Shown: positions 18,253 to 26,814 of the stretch, in pieces
How positions within the stretch are numbered: position 1 is the first letter of the stretch
How the letters are laid out: every line of letters begins with the position of its first letter
Assembly (NCBI GenBank): GCA_027491155.1
Contig: JAIXWR010000038.1
Location: 62,001-126,000, forward strand
Direction of reading: 5' to 3'
Length of the DNA stretch: 64,000 nt
Source of the DNA: Verrucomicrobiaceae bacterium
GTDB lineage: Bacteria; Verrucomicrobiota; Verrucomicrobiia; Verrucomicrobiales; Akkermansiaceae
Translations under genes and position numbers: made by a program
The notes under the pieces: generated by a model
Seen by the model: only the letters and a program-made list of their open reading frames with translations
Database searches by the model: none
Told to the model about the DNA's origin: nothing

Positions 18253-19011
18253 CTACATCCGGAAATCCTCGCCGAGGTAGTGCTTGCGGGCGACCGGGTC
18301 GTTCACCAGCTCCTGTGAGGCGCCTTCGAGGATCACCCGTCCGTCGTGGATGAGGAAGGCGCGGTCGACGATCGAGAGGGTCTCCCGCACCGAGTGGTCG
18401 GTGATCAGGATGGCCAGGCCGTCGCGTTCGCGGAGTTCGCGGACGATGGCCTGGATGTCTTCCACGGCGATCGGGTCGATGCCGGCGAAGGGTTCGTCGA
18501 GCATCAGCAGCCGGGGCTCCGTGCACAGCGCGCGGGCGATCGCCAGGCGGCGCTTTTCACCGCCAGAGAGGGCGATGGCTTCGGAATTCCGGACGCGGGT
18601 GATCTTGAAGCGGGCGAGCAGGTTCTCGGCGCGCTCGATCCGTTCCTTCTTCGAAAGTCCGGGCCGGGTTTCGAGGACGGCGATCAGGTTTTCGAAGGCG
18701 GTCAGCTTGCGGAAGACGGACTCTTCCTGCGGCAGGTAGCCGAGGCCGAGACGGGCGCGGCGGTGCATCGGCAGGCGGGAGATGTCCTTGTCGTTGAAGT
18801 GCACCGTGCCGGCATCCGGCGGGACGAGGCCGGCGATCATGTAGAAGGAGGTCGTCTTGCCGGCGCCATTCGGGCCGAGCAGGCCGACGATCTCGCCGGG
18901 GCAGACGCTGAGGCTGACGCCATCGACCACGGCTCGGCCGCCGTAGCATTTCCGGAGTCCGGTGGCGGTGAGCAGGGGCTGGCCGTTGCAAGGAGCAGGG
19001 GAGGAAGGCAT
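18253..19011 (-). CDS. lptB: LPS export ABC transporter ATP-binding protein LptB
   Basis: A 252-residue ATPase that powers lipopolysaccharide extraction from the inner membrane with LptF/LptG. Walker A is GPNGAGKTT at 46-54, the Q-loop is GYLPQEESVFRKL (the PQE...VFRKLT wording is typical of LptB), the signature is LSGGEKRR, Walker B is LLMLDEPFAGID, and the switch His is in ITDHSV. The start lies 1 bp from the stop of the OstA-domain gene, and kdsA is further upstream, the usual kdsA-lpt gene order. Confidence 0.93.
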   Translation of the reverse strand: MPSSPAPCNGQPLLTATGLRKCYGGRAVVDGVSLSVCPGEIVGLLGPNGAGKTTSFYMIAGLVPPDAGTVHFNDKDISRLPMHRRARLGLGYLPQEESVFRKLTAFENLIAVLETRPGLSKKERIERAENLLARFKITRVRNSEAIALSGGEKRRLAIARALCTEPRLLMLDEPFAGIDPIAVEDIQAIVRELRERDGLAILITDHSVRETLSIVDRAFLIHDGRVILEGASQELVNDPVARKHYLGEDFRM

Positions 19012-19012
19012 G

Positions 19013-20557
19013 TCAGCGGTTCTTTTTGTCTTCGTCCTTCTTCTTGTCCTTGAGGTCCATCTGCATGTTGATCCCGCCGTTGCCGGTTACCAAGCTTTTG
19101 AAGACGCCGTCTTCCATCGTGATCACGATGTAGGCGTCGTTGCCGGGGACCCTACTGATCTGTCCGTCCTTCACAAACCAAGGCGAACCGCCACGGAGGA
19201 TGAACTCTTCTTTCTTGAGGTCGTAGACGACGGTTCGCGCCGAGGCCGAGGCCTTGACCGGAGCTTCGCCTTCTTTGCTGGTGAGGCCTTCCACGACCAC
19301 GGTGCCGGTGGCGATGATCTTGTTGGGCTCGCCGAACTTCGCATCGGCGACGCCGGATTCCTCGTCCTCGACGGGCTCCTTGTCGGCGTCCGCTTTCTTT
19401 TTCGCCTCCAACCTTTCCGCTTCGGGATCCCGACCTTCAGCGCGGGCTTTCGCATCGGCCTTGGCTTGCATCTCGGCCATTACTTCGTCGCGGGCAGCTT
19501 TGGTTTCTTCCGGGGAGTCGAAGAACACCTTGACCTCGTCGGCTCCCTTGAGGCTGAAGCGGGGATCGTGGACCACCACGTTCTTGAGGAACACCAGCAG
19601 GCCGTTCGGGGAGTCGAAGAAAGCCCCGTCGTCTGAGGTGATGCGGGTTTTGGTAGGATCATCCGGGATGTCCGGGGGCGGGACGTCGCCGCTGGCCGAC
19701 GGGGCGGGCGGCTCGGCCAGCAGGGTGGTCAGGGCGGCGGCGCGGAAGAAATCCGCCATGGTGGCATTCGCGCTCTCTGAACGGGCGATGGCTTCGGAAA
19801 ATTCGTCGCATTTCCGCTTGGACTCCGCTTCGACGAGCGGCCGGCGGCTGGCGGCATCGTCGGACAGGCGCTGGAGTTCCTCCGGGCTGAGGCGCGCTTC
19901 CGCGATCCGTTCCTGCAGCGCGGGGTCTTGGGCGGGCAAGCCGGTGGCGGCGGCCATCATCATGGAGCCGGTGGCAAGGGCCTGGCGGAGTGGTTTCGCA
20001 TTCATCGAGGTGCTTCGGTCGTCCGTGTTGGTGGTGGCGGTGACGGGTCCGTGGAGAAAGCCGCGGGTCTTCTTGAGATCGTAAACGAGGCGGGATCCCT
20101 CGGCGGTGAGGTCGTCGGAAACGAGGGAAACGGGCTGGTCGGAGGTGAGGAACTGCTTCTTCGCATCGTAGCGGGCCGTGGCCATCTCGATATTGCCGCG
20201 GGGCGTGCGGTCGGGGTTGAAGAACTCCAGCTTCACCTTCTTGGCGTCGATCAGCTTGATCTCGACCGTTTTGGTCTTCTTCGAAACGGCGATCTCCATC
20301 TCCTCCGCGCGCAGCGTGGCGGACAACATGAGCTTGTCGTCGTACTGCGGGATGAGGACGTTCTTGAGAATCCCGCCGTCGGGCATCAGGTCGGCATTGA
20401 GCAGCCCGCCCGGTGCTTCTTCCTCTTCGGGATCCCTGTCGTCTTCCGGGAAATCGAGGCTCTGGCCGGTGGCGAGGGCGATGCCGGCCAAGGCGCAGAT
20501 CGCACCGCGGCCGAGGGACCGGGCGGCGGATCGATGCGGGAAGAAGCCGGATTTCAC
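19013..20557 (-). CDS. lptA: LptA/OstA-type LPS transport protein, two-domain
   Basis: A 514-residue exported protein. It starts with GTG at 20557 and an N-terminal hydrophobic signal (about residues 14-31). The first OstA-like region is about 62-178 (MEIAVSKKTKTVEIKLID, then EGSRLVYDLKKTRGFLHGPV). At residue 185 a second signal-peptide-like stretch follows, MNAKPLRQALATGSMMMAAATGLPAQD, then a charged helical linker and a second OstA-like region (about 300-505) with an acidic/Lys-rich insert and a KKDEDKKNR tail. The second half resembles LptA, the periplasmic bridge for LPS; the first may be LptC- or LptA-like. It sits 21 bp after kdsA and 1 bp before lptB. Confidence 0.78.
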   Translation of the reverse strand: MKSGFFPHRSAARSLGRGAICALAGIALATGQSLDFPEDDRDPEEEEAPGGLLNADLMPDGGILKNVLIPQYDDKLMLSATLRAEEMEIAVSKKTKTVEIKLIDAKKVKLEFFNPDRTPRGNIEMATARYDAKKQFLTSDQPVSLVSDDLTAEGSRLVYDLKKTRGFLHGPVTATTNTDDRSTSMNAKPLRQALATGSMMMAAATGLPAQDPALQERIAEARLSPEELQRLSDDAASRRPLVEAESKRKCDEFSEAIARSESANATMADFFRAAALTTLLAEPPAPSASGDVPPPDIPDDPTKTRITSDDGAFFDSPNGLLVFLKNVVVHDPRFSLKGADEVKVFFDSPEETKAARDEVMAEMQAKADAKARAEGRDPEAERLEAKKKADADKEPVEDEESGVADAKFGEPNKIIATGTVVVEGLTSKEGEAPVKASASARTVVYDLKKEEFILRGGSPWFVKDGQISRVPGNDAYIVITMEDGVFKSLVTGNGGINMQMDLKDKKKDEDKKNR

Positions 20558-20578
20558 GAGGACGAGGGACGAAGGAAT

Positions 20579-21403
20579 TCAGGCGCCGTGGGCGGCGTGG
20601 TGGATCGAGACCAGTCGGACGAGCAGGTCTTCGAGAAATTCGAGCGGGATCTGGTTCGGGCCATCGGAAAACGCGTTCGCGGGGTCGGAATGCGTTTCGA
20701 GGAAAACGCCGTCGACCCCGGTGGCCACCGCCGCGCGGGCGAGGACCGGTGCGAGTTCGCCATCGCCGCCGGTGGTGCCGCCGAGTCCGCCAGGGCGCTG
20801 GACCGAGTGGGTGGCGTCGAAGACCACGGGCAGGCCTTCCTTGCGCATCCAGTAGAGCGAGCGCATGTCGGCGACGAGGTTGTTGTAGCCGAAGGTGGTG
20901 CCGCGCTCGGTGATGACGAAGTTGCGGCAGTCGAAGGCGCGGAGCTTGTCGGCGATGTTGACGACGTCCCAGGGCGCGAGGAACTGGCCTTTCTTCACGT
21001 TGACCGCGCGGCCGGTCTTGGCGGCGGCTTCGAGCAGGTCGGTCTGGCGGCAGAGGAAGGCGGGGATTTGCAGCAGGTCGATGTGCTCGGCGGCGATCTC
21101 CGCGTCCTGCGGGCTGTGGATGTCGGTGGTGACCGGGACGCCGAGCTCCTTGCCGATCTCGCCGAGGATGCGGCAGCCTTCGGCGACGCCGGGGCCGCGG
21201 AAGGACTTCACCGAGGTGCGGTTGGCTTTGTCGTAGGAGGCCTTGAACAGGTAGTGGATGCCGGTGCGCTTGGCGATGTCATCGATGGCGCGGGCCATTT
21301 CCCAGGCGAAGGCTTCGGACTCGAGCGCGCAGGGGCCGAGGATGAAGAAGGGCGCGGGGCCGCCGACGGGGACGTCGCCGATTTGGAAAGGTTCGAAGGT
21401 CAT
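20579..21403 (-). CDS. kdsA: 3-deoxy-8-phosphooctulonate synthase (KDO-8-phosphate synthase)
   Basis: A cytoplasmic enzyme that condenses phosphoenolpyruvate with arabinose 5-phosphate to make KDO-8-phosphate for lipid A-core. The 274-residue protein matches KdsA throughout: FFILGPCALESE, FKASYDKANRTS (with the conserved K-A--DKANR), GVPVTTDIHSP, DLLQIPAFLCRQTDLL, KKGQFLAPWD, TERGTTFGYNNLVADMR, VVFDATHSVQRPGG and ETHSDPANAFSDGPN. It heads the leftward kdsA-lptA-lptB group and follows the DUF1844 gene by 24 bp. Confidence 0.96.
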   Translation of the reverse strand: MTFEPFQIGDVPVGGPAPFFILGPCALESEAFAWEMARAIDDIAKRTGIHYLFKASYDKANRTSVKSFRGPGVAEGCRILGEIGKELGVPVTTDIHSPQDAEIAAEHIDLLQIPAFLCRQTDLLEAAAKTGRAVNVKKGQFLAPWDVVNIADKLRAFDCRNFVITERGTTFGYNNLVADMRSLYWMRKEGLPVVFDATHSVQRPGGLGGTTGGDGELAPVLARAAVATGVDGVFLETHSDPANAFSDGPNQIPLEFLEDLLVRLVSIHHAAHGA

Positions 21404-21427
21404 GGGAAAGGGAAACGAAACATCCGT

Positions 21428-21679
21428 TTAGCCTGCCGCTTTGTCGTAAAGCGGGCGGAGGTTGGCAAGGGCGGTCGTCAGCAGTTTTTCTTCGGTCTCG
21501 GTCAGGTTGCCGGCGGTTTTGGCGGCGAGCATTTCGAGGGAATCGATCACCGACTTGGCGGCGCGCAGGTTGACGGTCCGTTCGCCGGTGGCCGGATGGG
21601 GGATCTGGCCGAGGAACAGCCCGGCGTTCTGGGCCTGGAAGAGGATGAACTCGTTGAAGCGGGGATCGGCGGTGGCCAT
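21428..21679 (-). CDS. DUF1844 domain protein
   Basis: An 83-residue protein starting at ATG 21679: MATADPRFNEFILFQAQNAG, then LFLGQIPHP and an alanine/leucine-rich helical second half (AAKSVIDSLEMLAAKT, ETEEKLLTTALANLRPLY). This is the DUF1844 pattern, found in many bacteria beside housekeeping genes; function unknown. The frame is open further upstream, but that part overlaps a palindromic repeat and does not look coding. A GGCACTTGGCACTT-type repeat lies directly before the start. Confidence 0.8.
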   Translation of the reverse strand: MATADPRFNEFILFQAQNAGLFLGQIPHPATGERTVNLRAAKSVIDSLEMLAAKTAGNLTETEEKLLTTALANLRPLYDKAAG

Positions 21680-21690
21680 GCGCGGAGGGT

Positions 21691-21722
21691 GAAGTTCCAA
21701 GTCAAAAGTGCCAAGTGCCAAG
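21691..21722 (-). repeat. Low-complexity word repeat before the DUF1844 start
   Basis: On the reverse strand this reads TTGGCACTTGGCACTT followed by TTGACTTGGAACTT, ending 11 bp before ATG 21679. Nearly the same run precedes an unrelated gene start at 43698-43725. Confidence 0.6.
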
Positions 21723-21733
21723 GAAGGCGGGAA

Positions 21734-21840
21734 AAGTGGCGCACGCTTGCAGCGTGCGACCGGAAAGGCGGTCATCCTGACCGCCGCGGCCCGCAGGATG
21801 CTGGCGGTCCTGTTGCACGCCGGAGGCATGCACCACTTTC
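21734..21840. repeat. Compound palindromic intergenic element
   Basis: The outer arms (AAGTGGCGCACGCTTGCAGC from 21735, and its approximate reverse complement ending CATGCACCACTTT at 21840) enclose smaller inverted repeats such as GGCGGTCATCCTGACCGCC. The right end meets the stop codon of the M16 peptidase gene (21839-21841). No ORF is supported inside. The form suggests a REP-like mobile element inserted directly after the peptidase gene. Confidence 0.6.
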
Positions 21841-24346
21841 AGGACGGCAGGACGCGGACGGTGACGGGCGGGGTGACGAGGAGATGAGCGGCGGCGGCTT
21901 TGACTTCCTCGGCGCTGAGGGACTGGAAGATGGCGGCCATTTCGCGGTGGTGGTCGACGGGGAGGCCGAAGAGGACGTCGATGGCGGCGAGGCGGGCGAT
22001 CGAGGCGGGGGATTGCATGCCGATGGCCAGGCTGGAGAGGACGGTGGCGCGGACGCGCTCGAAGGCGTCGGCGGGGATGCCGTTTTCGGCGATCTTCCGG
22101 ATCTCGGCGGCGAGCTCGCGCTGGGCGAAGTCGAGCTGGGCGGGATCGGTGGCGAGGTAGAAGCCGAAGAAGCCGGCGTCGTGGCCGTGGAACTGGGTGG
22201 CGCCGACTTGGTAGGCGAGGCCGAGTTCCTCGCGGATGCGGATGAAGAGCGGGCCGGCCATGTCGCTGCACCATTCCTGGATCATGCGGAGCGCGAAGCG
22301 GCGGGGATCGAGCGCGCCGCAGCCGGGGTAGGCGAGGGCGAGCACGGCCTGCTTTTTCGGCAGGAAGGCCTCGATCTCGAAGTCGCCGCGGACGGTGGCT
22401 GTTGGGGCGGTCCACGGGGTGCCGGCGGGCAGGGCGGCGAGGCCTTCGGCCAGGAGGTCGCGGGCCTGGGCGGGATCGAAGGCCCCGGCGAGGGCGACCA
22501 CGGTGTTGGCGCCTTGGAAATGGCGGGCGTGATGGGCGGACAGCGCGAAGCGGTCGAGCTTCGCGAGCGATTCCTCGGTGCCGAGCGAGGGCAGGCCGTA
22601 GCCGGTGCCGTCGAAGAGGTGCTGGCGGGCGAGGCGGAAGCCGGTGGAGAGCGGGTCTTCCAGCGATTCGCGCAGCGAGGCGAGCTGGCTGGCGCGTTCG
22701 CGTTCGATCGAGTCGCCGTGGAAGGCGGGCTCGGCGAGGACTTCGGCGAGCAGCGGCAGGAGCGCCGGGAGGTCGGGCGAGAGGCCGGACATCTGGACCA
22801 GCAGGGCATTGTTCCCGGAGCCCGCGCCGAGGGTCGCGCCGAGGGCTTCGAGGGTGCCGGCGAGCTCGGCGGCGCTGCGGCGGATGGTGCCCTGCGGCAA
22901 GGTGGCGGCGAGCAGTGTGTTGAGGCCGGCGTTTTCCGGGATCTCGGAGACCACGCCGGCGCGAACGGCGACCTGGGCGGCGACGATCGGCACGCGGGGG
23001 TCGGGCAGCAGGGCGAGGATGCTGCCGTTCGGTAGGGTCAGGCATTCCGGCTCCGGGCGGCGGCGTGCGGCGGGCTTCAGCGCGGCGGGGGCCGGGGCGT
23101 CCTCGGGGTCGACGATGGAAATGGTGACCTTGTCCGGGGTGAGCAGGGCGACGGCGCGGCGGACATCGGCGGCGGTGGTGGCTTCCAGCGCGGCGAGGTA
23201 GCGGCGGGTGAAGTCGAGGTCGCGGGCTTCGTGCCAGTTCGACGCGAGGTCGGTGGCGCGGCCGGAGGCGCTGGTCAGGGTCTTGAACTGGCTGGCGGCG
23301 ATCTGGCGGCGGGCTTTCGCGAGTTCGGCATCGAGCTCGCTGGACGGCAGCGCGGCGATCTCGGCGAGGATGGCGGCGATCAGTTCGTCGCGCTTTTCCG
23401 GTTCGGCCTCGGCGGAGACGGCGAAGAGGCCTTCGCGGCCGGACTGGCTCCAGGACCAGGCGGAAATTTCGAGTGCCAGGCCTTTCTCCTCGCGCAGCCG
23501 GCGGTAGAGGCGGGCTGAGCGGCCGCGGCCGAGCAGGGCGGCGGCGAGGTCGTAGGCGGGGACGTCGGGGTGGCCGAGCGCGGGGATCTTCCACGCCAGG
23601 CTGAGCTTGCTGGCGGGGACGGCGAAATTCAGGTGGCCGCGCCGCGGGCCGAGCTGGGCGCTGTCTTCCGGCACCACCGGCTCGGCGCCGCTGCCGCGGG
23701 GGAAGCCGGCGTAGAGGGCGGTGATGGTTTCCCGCAGCTCATCGGCATCGAAGTCGCCGGAGACGCAGAGGCAACAGCGGTCCGGGGTGTAGCGGGCGCG
23801 ATGGTAGCCGGTGAGGTCGGCGTAGCTGATGGCGTCGAACAGCGCGCGATGGCCGATGACCGGATGGCGGCGCGGGTCGGAGGCGAAGGCGGTCGAAAAG
23901 AGCAGCCGGCTCGACATGTCGTCGGGGTCGTCGAGCCCCATGTCGATCTCGCGGCGGATGACGTCCTTTTCCTTCTCGAACTCGTGCTCCGGCAGGGCGG
24001 GCGCGAAGACCATCGCGGCGAGGACTTCGAGGAAGGTCGTGAGGCCGCTGGCCGGGCCGTCGATGTAGTAAACCGTGCGGTCGAAGGTGGTGTAGGCATT
24101 CCAGTGGCCGCCGGCGCCTTGGACGGTGGTGGCGAGTTCGTCCGCACCGAAGCGGCCGCCGCCTTTGAAGACCATGTGCTCCAGGAAATGCGAGATCCCG
24201 GAGCCGAGCTGCGCGCCTTCGTGGAGGCTGCCGCTTTCCACCCAGAGCTGGGCGCTGACGACGGGCGCGGCGGGATCGGGGTCGAGGATCAGGGTCAGTC
24301 CGTTGGGCAGGCGGTCGAGAAGGGCGGCGGTGGCAGGGTAATCCAT
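21839..24346 (-). CDS. M16 family zinc metallopeptidase
   Basis: An 835-residue protein with two M16 (pitrilysin/processing-peptidase) repeats. The N-terminal half carries the inverted zinc motif HFLEH at 53-57 within GSGISHFLEHMVFKGG. The second half (from about 440) has the same fold but no zinc motif, as in other one-chain M16 enzymes where it only helps bind peptide. No signal peptide is seen at ATG 24346, so it may be cytoplasmic, or exported in another way. The start is chosen because the frame upstream overlaps the divergent gene at 24392. Confidence 0.88.
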   Translation of the reverse strand: MDYPATAALLDRLPNGLTLILDPDPAAPVVSAQLWVESGSLHEGAQLGSGISHFLEHMVFKGGGRFGADELATTVQGAGGHWNAYTTFDRTVYYIDGPASGLTTFLEVLAAMVFAPALPEHEFEKEKDVIRREIDMGLDDPDDMSSRLLFSTAFASDPRRHPVIGHRALFDAISYADLTGYHRARYTPDRCCLCVSGDFDADELRETITALYAGFPRGSGAEPVVPEDSAQLGPRRGHLNFAVPASKLSLAWKIPALGHPDVPAYDLAAALLGRGRSARLYRRLREEKGLALEISAWSWSQSGREGLFAVSAEAEPEKRDELIAAILAEIAALPSSELDAELAKARRQIAASQFKTLTSASGRATDLASNWHEARDLDFTRRYLAALEATTAADVRRAVALLTPDKVTISIVDPEDAPAPAALKPAARRRPEPECLTLPNGSILALLPDPRVPIVAAQVAVRAGVVSEIPENAGLNTLLAATLPQGTIRRSAAELAGTLEALGATLGAGSGNNALLVQMSGLSPDLPALLPLLAEVLAEPAFHGDSIERERASQLASLRESLEDPLSTGFRLARQHLFDGTGYGLPSLGTEESLAKLDRFALSAHHARHFQGANTVVALAGAFDPAQARDLLAEGLAALPAGTPWTAPTATVRGDFEIEAFLPKKQAVLALAYPGCGALDPRRFALRMIQEWCSDMAGPLFIRIREELGLAYQVGATQFHGHDAGFFGFYLATDPAQLDFAQRELAAEIRKIAENGIPADAFERVRATVLSSLAIGMQSPASIARLAAIDVLFGLPVDHHREMAAIFQSLSAEEVKAAAAHLLVTPPVTVRVLPS

Positions 24347-24391
24347 GAATTTCCGGCTTGGAGCCCGAGAAATGGAGGATACACCGGTGAC

Positions 24392-24859
24392 ATGCAACGG
24401 TGGATCGTGCTGGCCGCGCTGGTTCTTTGCCTCCTGGGGGGCGGGACGGTCTTCGGATACTGGAAGTACAAGCAAAACCTGCCGGACCGCCGCTGGGTGC
24501 CGCTGCCGTTCAATCCCGAGGCCAGCCAGGAGCAGCGCAAGCAGAGCGTGATCGAGATGCGGGAGCGGCTGCTGACCGACACCATCCTGACCGGGGTGGT
24601 GCGCGACTGCAATGTCCAGGGGATGTGGCAGCTGCCGACGGAGGAATCCGCCGTTCAGGAGCTCAAGAACCGGGTTTTCGTCGATGAGGGCGAGATCGTG
24701 GTCAACGGCGTGCCGGCGGCCACCCTCAACATCGGGTTCCGCGGCAAGATCGGCGAGCGCGTGATCCTCGACCAGTTGTCCGAGCGCCTGATGGAAGACG
24801 TGAAGCGCCTGATCGCCCCTCCGCAGCCGGGCCCCGGGGTGGAACCCGCGAAATTCTGA
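24392..24859 (+). CDS. Membrane-anchored protein of unknown function
   Basis: A 155-residue protein starting at ATG 24392, 45 bp from the divergent peptidase. Residues 3-25 (RWIVLAALVLCLLGGGTVFGYW) form a single membrane anchor or uncleaved signal, and the rest is a small soluble domain with PEASQEQRKQSVIEMRERLL and DEGEIVVNGVPAATLNIGFRG. The domain is not recognised. It converges on metG with 6 bp between the stops. Confidence 0.65.
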   Translation: MQRWIVLAALVLCLLGGGTVFGYWKYKQNLPDRRWVPLPFNPEASQEQRKQSVIEMRERLLTDTILTGVVRDCNVQGMWQLPTEESAVQELKNRVFVDEGEIVVNGVPAATLNIGFRGKIGERVILDQLSERLMEDVKRLIAPPQPGPGVEPAKF

Positions 24860-24865
24860 GCGGCC

Positions 24866-26431
24866 TCAGGCCTCCTCGGTGACGATTTTGGGGAAGACCG
24901 GCTTCGGCTTGCCGGTTTCGTGACCGTCGGGCACCAGGCCCCACTGCAGGTCGTCGAGGCGGAGTTCCATCAGGGTGTCCATGCGGAGCTGCGCGGCGAT
25001 CCGTTCCGCCGGCTCCGGCAGGACCGGGGAAAGCAGGACGGCACAGTGCGCGAGGCTTTCGACCAGGTGGGCCAGCACGCTGTCGAGCCGGCCCTTGTGG
25101 GCGGGATCCTTGGCGAGTTCCCACGGCTTGTTGCGCTCGGCGTAGGCGTTGCAGACCGTGACGTGGCGGTTGATCGCCTTGAGCGCCTCGGCGATGTCGA
25201 AGGCGTCCATGGCGGCGCGGTATTCGGCGGTCACCGTTTTCAAGGAGTCGCGCAGCGCGTGGTCGTCGGCATTCGCGGGGCCGCCGGTGCTGACGATCCC
25301 GGCGCAGTAGCGGCCGGTCATGTTGAGGGCGCGGTTGCAGAGGTTGCCCAGCTCGTTGGCGAGCTCCTGGTTGTAGAGCATCACCAGGCGGTCGAGATCG
25401 AAGTCGGCGTCCTTTCCCGTGACGATGTCGCGGACCAGGTAGTAGCGCAGGGCATCGACGCCGAACTTGTCGGCGAGTTCGTCGGGGTCGACGACGTTGC
25501 CGAGCGACTTCGACATTTTCTCGCCGCTGCGGTTCCACCAGCCGTGGACCAGGATTTGCGGCATCTGGTCGTCGCGGAAGCCCATCGCGTGGAGCATGCA
25601 GGGCCAGTAAATGCCGTGGGCGGGGACCAGGATGTCCTTGCCGATGATGTGGACCGGGCCCTTGTCCGGCCAGAGCTTGGCGAAGTCCGGCAGGCCGGCG
25701 TCGTCCTTGGCGCGGTAGCCGGCGAAGGAGATGTAGTTGATCAGCGCGTCGAACCAGACGTAGGTGACGAAGTCCGGGTCGAAGGGGAATTCGATGCCCC
25801 AGCGCAGGCGCTCTTTCGGGCGGGAGATGCAGAGATCGAGTTCCGCGGAGTTGGCCAGCGCGCCAAGCAGCTCGTTGCGGCGGAAGCCGGGGATCACGAA
25901 GTCCGGATTACTAGAAACGTAGTTTTTCAGCCACTCGGCGTGGGCGCTGAGGCGGAAATACCAGTTCTCCTCCTCGATTTCGACGACCTCGCCCCACTCC
26001 GGGCCGAACTCGCCGGCCTCGTTGCGGTCGCGGTCGGTGAGGAACTGCTCCTGACGCACCGAGTAGTGGCCCTTGTAGGCCTTCTTGTAGAGCTCGCCGC
26101 GCTCCTTCAGGTCGCTCAGGATGGCCTGGACGCAGGCCTTGTGGCGGTCGTCGGTGGTTTCCGCCCAGCCGTCGTACTGGACGCCGAGCTTTTTCCAGAG
26201 GTTGAGAAAGAGCTTGGTCTTCTTCTTGGCGAAGGTGGCCGGGTGGATGCCTTCCTTTTCCGCGGTCTGCTGGACCTTCTGGCCGTGCTGGTCGACGCCG
26301 GTGAGGAAATACACCTCGTCGCCGCGGAGCCGCCGGTAGCGGGCGATCACGTCGGCGAGCACCTTCTCGTAGGCGTGGCCGATGTGGGGCGCGCCGTTGG
26401 TGTAGTCGATGGCGGTGGTGAGGTAGAACAT
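24866..26431 (-). CDS. metG: Methionyl-tRNA synthetase
   Basis: A class I aminoacyl-tRNA synthetase that charges tRNA-Met. The 521-residue protein has HIGH at 16-19 (GAPHIGHAYEK) and KMSKS at about 304-308 (GEKMSKSLGNVV). Other typical blocks are FLTGVDQHGQKVQQTAE and YVWFDALINYISFAGY. It is the short form without the C-terminal tRNA-binding dimerisation domain of the roughly 670-residue enzymes. A TPR gene and a foldase gene lie upstream on the same strand. Confidence 0.95.
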   Translation of the reverse strand: MFYLTTAIDYTNGAPHIGHAYEKVLADVIARYRRLRGDEVYFLTGVDQHGQKVQQTAEKEGIHPATFAKKKTKLFLNLWKKLGVQYDGWAETTDDRHKACVQAILSDLKERGELYKKAYKGHYSVRQEQFLTDRDRNEAGEFGPEWGEVVEIEEENWYFRLSAHAEWLKNYVSSNPDFVIPGFRRNELLGALANSAELDLCISRPKERLRWGIEFPFDPDFVTYVWFDALINYISFAGYRAKDDAGLPDFAKLWPDKGPVHIIGKDILVPAHGIYWPCMLHAMGFRDDQMPQILVHGWWNRSGEKMSKSLGNVVDPDELADKFGVDALRYYLVRDIVTGKDADFDLDRLVMLYNQELANELGNLCNRALNMTGRYCAGIVSTGGPANADDHALRDSLKTVTAEYRAAMDAFDIAEALKAINRHVTVCNAYAERNKPWELAKDPAHKGRLDSVLAHLVESLAHCAVLLSPVLPEPAERIAAQLRMDTLMELRLDDLQWGLVPDGHETGKPKPVFPKIVTEEA

Positions 26432-26458
26432 GGGGTGGAGACGGAAGACGGGGAGAGA

Positions 26459-26800
26459 TCAGGAATCCCGCACGACCTTCCCGCCGAGCGAGAGAATGCG
26501 GGCATTGGCCTTGGCGGATTCGGCTTCGCCGATCTGGCCGTCGCGGACATACATCTGGGACAGGGCGGTCCAAGCGAGCAGGTCGTTGGGCCGCAGGGTG
26601 GTGGCCTGGAGGCCGCAGCCGATGGCTTCCTTCACCTGGCCGAGCTTGAGCAGGCACATGCCGAGGGCGTGCCAGCCGTCGAAGAAGGCGGGATCGATCG
26701 CGACGCAGCGGCGGTAGGCTTCCACGGCCGCTTCCAGATCGCCGAGGGCGAGATGGCCGTTGGCCTCGTCGAAAAGGGAGTCGCGATCGGTTCCGGACAC
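26459..26800 (-). CDS. Small TPR-repeat protein
   Basis: A 113-residue protein made of about three tetratricopeptide repeats (ANGHLALGDLEAAVEAYRRCVAIDP, ALGMCLLKLGQVKEAIGCGLQAT, ALSQMYVRDGQIGEAESAKANA). TPRs mediate protein contacts; no other domain is present. It lies 14 bp downstream of the PpiD/SurA-like gene and 27 bp upstream of metG, so co-transcription is likely. The partner is unknown. Confidence 0.8.
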   Translation of the reverse strand: MSGTDRDSLFDEANGHLALGDLEAAVEAYRRCVAIDPAFFDGWHALGMCLLKLGQVKEAIGCGLQATTLRPNDLLAWTALSQMYVRDGQIGEAESAKANARILSLGGKVVRDS

Positions 26801-26814
26801 GGGTGGCAGGCGGA

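Noticed and set aside
19928-23035. Very long open frame on the forward strand (about 1035 codons).
   Set aside because: It runs antisense across lptA, kdsA, the DUF1844 gene and the M16 peptidase, which have clear family motifs. Its protein is low-complexity Gly/Glu/Arg-rich, as expected for an antisense frame of GC-rich genes.
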